NCBI GenBank assembly: GCA_013043945.1
Contig: JABEUW010000193.1
Span: forward strand, 1-6,396
Direction of reading: 5' to 3'
Source of the DNA: Vulcanimicrobiota bacterium
Lineage (GTDB): Bacteria > Vulcanimicrobiota > Vulcanimicrobiia > Vulcanimicrobiales > Vulcanimicrobiaceae
DNA: 6,396 nucleotides
Of this stretch, positions 6,192-6,396 are shown piece by piece; position 1 is the stretch's first letter, and each line of letters begins with the position of its first letter. Below the pieces are notes generated by a model that searched no databases, had not been told where the DNA came from, and worked only from the letters and a program-made list of their open reading frames with translations. The translations under genes were made by a program, and so were the position numbers.

Positions 6192-6346
6192 CGCGCGCCG
6201 CTCATCTGTCGCGGGACTTCGTCGGCGAAGGGCTGCAATACCGCCGAGCCTAACGGGCCGAGCGCCTTTTCCAGCGGCGCGAGCGCGCTTTCGAGCAGCA
6301 GGCTCTCCAAGGTCGCGAGCACCGGCGCCGCAATCTCGCTAGCCAC
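6188..6346 (-). CDS. Small 52-aa ORF between flgG and fliA, possibly FlgJ-like rod-binding
   Basis: GTG at 6346-6344 opens a 52-residue frame ending in TGA at 6190-6188. The start overlaps the flgG stop (GTGGCTAG, 8 nt) and the stop overlaps the fliA start (ATGA), so it fills the flgG-fliA space exactly. That fit is the main support for a real gene. The protein is Leu/Ala-rich and probably helical: LATLESLLLESALAPLEKAL (10-29), then GPLGSAVLQPFADEVPRQM. It has no signal peptide and no clear membrane span. The pattern (F/L)ES-LLL-x-x-AL-x-PL followed by a Gly turn and a second amphipathic helix resembles the short rod-binding segment of FlgJ-type proteins, whose genes often follow flgG. The resemblance is by eye and the protein is shorter than the usual domain. 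The frame stays open to the window edge, but the upstream part only shadows flgG. It could instead be an unknown coupled peptide. Confidence 0.6.
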   Translation of the reverse strand: MASEIAAPVLATLESLLLESALAPLEKALGPLGSAVLQPFADEVPRQMSGAR

Positions 6347-6396
6347 GGTTGAGGTTGTCCGCGATACGGAGCATCTCGTCGGCGGCCTGAACGCCC
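6339..6396 (-). CDS. flgG: Flagellar distal rod protein FlgG, C-terminal tail only
   Basis: Only the last 18 codons and the TAG stop (6341-6339) are inside the window; the rest lies beyond the right edge. The tail VQAADEMLRIADNLNRG matches the conserved C-terminal helix of flagellar rod and hook proteins, which typically reads like QTADQMLQxANNLR in FlgG. This helix pairs with the N-terminal helix to form the coiled-coil core of the axial rod, outside the cytoplasmic membrane after type III export. FlgF is the main alternative; the IADNL ending favours FlgG. The stop overlaps the start of the 52-aa ORF by 8 nt, placing both in one operon with fliA. Confidence 0.78.
   Translation of the reverse strand, partial: GVQAADEMLRIADNLNRG

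Overview
The window comes from a GC-rich bacterium (roughly 60-65% G+C, judged by eye) that appears to be flagellated. The lineage cannot be fixed from sequence alone. The gene style would fit a deep-branching soil or environmental phylum such as Eremiobacterota (WPS-2), but that is a low-confidence guess.

Left part (1-5218, + strand): a compact central-metabolism operon. It holds a 5'-truncated gap (glyceraldehyde-3-phosphate dehydrogenase), pgk, tpiA, gpmI (cofactor-independent phosphoglycerate mutase) and punA (trimeric-type purine nucleoside phosphorylase). The first four genes are nearly fused: there are 4 nt between gap and pgk, an ATGA overlap between pgk and tpiA, and a GTGA overlap between tpiA and gpmI. 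Together they cover glycolysis/gluconeogenesis from dihydroxyacetone phosphate to 2-phosphoglycerate. Enolase, which often follows gpmI, is absent. In its place, after a 25-nt gap with a perfect Shine-Dalgarno sequence, stands punA, which phosphorolyses purine nucleosides to free base plus (deoxy)ribose-1-phosphate.

Right part (5231-6396, - strand, convergent): the end of a flagellar operon. In transcription order it holds the C-terminal tail of a distal rod protein (FlgG), a 52-aa ORF missed by ordinary length cut-offs, a sigma-28/FliA-type sigma factor, and a 100-aa protein of unknown function. All neighbours overlap (8, 3 and 14 nt), which suggests translational coupling. Structural rod genes, the flagellar sigma factor and two unassigned small proteins therefore appear to be co-expressed.

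Junction (5219-5291): the two operons face each other with only 12 nt between stop codons. Three perfect dyad symmetries are packed just past the punA stop, inside the last 20 codons of the 100-aa gene. The strongest has an 11-bp stem and a 4-nt loop. None has a T-tract, so they may be a bidirectional transcript-end structure of a non-canonical kind.

Most of the window is ordinary housekeeping sequence. The parts worth a second look are the two small ORFs flanking the sigma factor, the dyad cluster at the convergent junction, punA in the usual place of eno, and repeated GCGATCGC octamers. No tRNA, rRNA, CRISPR array or insertion sequence was seen, and no intergenic stretch exceeds about 25 nt.
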